Shown in pieces: positions 13,289-13,511 of a stretch of DNA of 13,511 bases. Source of the DNA: CAYYJS01 sp964472315 (lineage in GTDB: Bacteria; Verrucomicrobiota; Kiritimatiellia; UBA8416); NCBI GenBank assembly GCA_964472315.1, contig CAYYJS010000071.1:1-13511 (forward strand), in the 5' to 3' direction. Position 1 is the first letter of the stretch, and the number at the start of each line of letters is the position of its first letter. A program made the position numbers and the translations under genes. A model generated the notes under the pieces. It was not told the DNA's origin, ran no database searches, and worked only from the letters and a program-made list of their open reading frames with translations.

Positions 13289-13511
13289 TCATTTGATTTC
13301 CTTCTCGGCTCCGCAGTGCGAGCAGTTTGGAAGCATCGCGTGTCTTACCTTGTGACAAGACGGGCACTCCTCGAACAGGTTGCAGCCGCAAGACGGACAT
13401 GTGTACTTCTCTTCCTGCTCGCCGCGCTCGGTTGGAACAACGATCTTGTTTACCGTCCGGCGAGTCCAAAACAGAAAACGTCGAGGACCGATTCTGATGG
13501 GGTATTCGCAC
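13289..13511 (-). CDS. zinc-ribbon protein, C-terminal part (5' end beyond the window)
   Basis: Only the last 73 residues are visible. The frame runs in from the window edge and ends EEKYTCPSCGCNLFEECPSC, HKVRHAMLPNCSHCGAEKEI and a final Lys. It holds paired CxxC motifs (CPSC, CPSC, CSHC plus extra Cys and His), the pattern of a double zinc ribbon at the C-terminus of a cytoplasmic protein. Before them, a basic stretch (RIGPRRFLFWTRR) and NKIVVPTERGEQEEK form a linker. The rest of the protein is unseen, so no function is offered. The intron 3' end lies seven bases beyond its stop codon on the opposite strand, so the insertion removed or replaced whatever terminator it had. Confidence 0.75.
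   Translation of the reverse strand, partial: CEYPIRIGPRRFLFWTRRTVNKIVVPTERGEQEEKYTCPSCGCNLFEECPSCHKVRHAMLPNCSHCGAEKEIK

Noticed and set aside
13236..13511. Minus-strand 91-codon frame starting MRIPHQNRSS
   Set aside because: A different frame of the same strand contains the paired CxxC zinc ribbon and a clean stop, so that frame is the gene and this one a shadow.

Overview
The window reads as high-GC chromosomal DNA with long runs of tightly packed genes, followed by a 3 kb accessory stretch of lower GC made largely of gene fragments. The organism is probably a Gram-negative bacterium: there is a periplasmic TraB/GumN-type protein, an SppA-type protease, an LPP20-like exported protein and an undecaprenyl-phosphate sugar transferase. 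A GC-rich nested palindrome, together with overall gene style, makes me lean towards the Verrucomicrobiota/Kiritimatiellota side of the PVC group. That placement rests on recollection and is tentative.

Positions 1-2628 (+ strand) hold an overlapping run: TraB/GumN protein, SppA-like S49 peptidase and an MTH1-like NUDIX hydrolase. Convergent to it, on the minus strand (2665-4094), is a MalK/UgpC-type sugar ABC ATPase. A small 93-residue reading frame of unknown function overlaps its stop codon. An AraC-family regulator (4180-4911, +) is divergent from the ATPase and is its likely regulator. A short tyrosine-recombinase fragment (4936-5025) lies next.

Positions 5116-10347 (+) carry envelope and housekeeping genes: a WcaJ/EpsB-like polyprenyl-phosphate sugar transferase, a DUF212 membrane protein, an LPP20-like secreted protein, the release-factor methyltransferase PrmC and a family 2 glycosyltransferase. 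Between the last two sits a 150-bp MITE-like element (9188-9337) with near-perfect 24-bp terminal inverted repeats and a 9-bp flanking direct repeat. A 31-bp exact inverted copy of its end also occurs at 24-54.

From about 10380 to 13282 the GC falls and the content changes to remnants of defence and mobile genes. In order these are: the N-terminus of a probable PD-(D/E)XK protein, an intact 115-residue orphan gene, an overlapping J-domain plus HIRAN pair, the C-terminal tail of a type IIG restriction-modification enzyme, a DUF4160 gene with a stop at codon 3, a truncated DUF2442 partner, and the 3' end of a group II intron (maturase tail, domain V and a domain VI-like hairpin). Chromosomal sequence resumes with a zinc-ribbon gene on the minus strand, cut by the window end. 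The two most unusual points are the J-domain/HIRAN pair, which is intact among wreckage and has no Hsp70 in view, and the small MITE-like element. No rRNA, tRNA or CRISPR array was seen.
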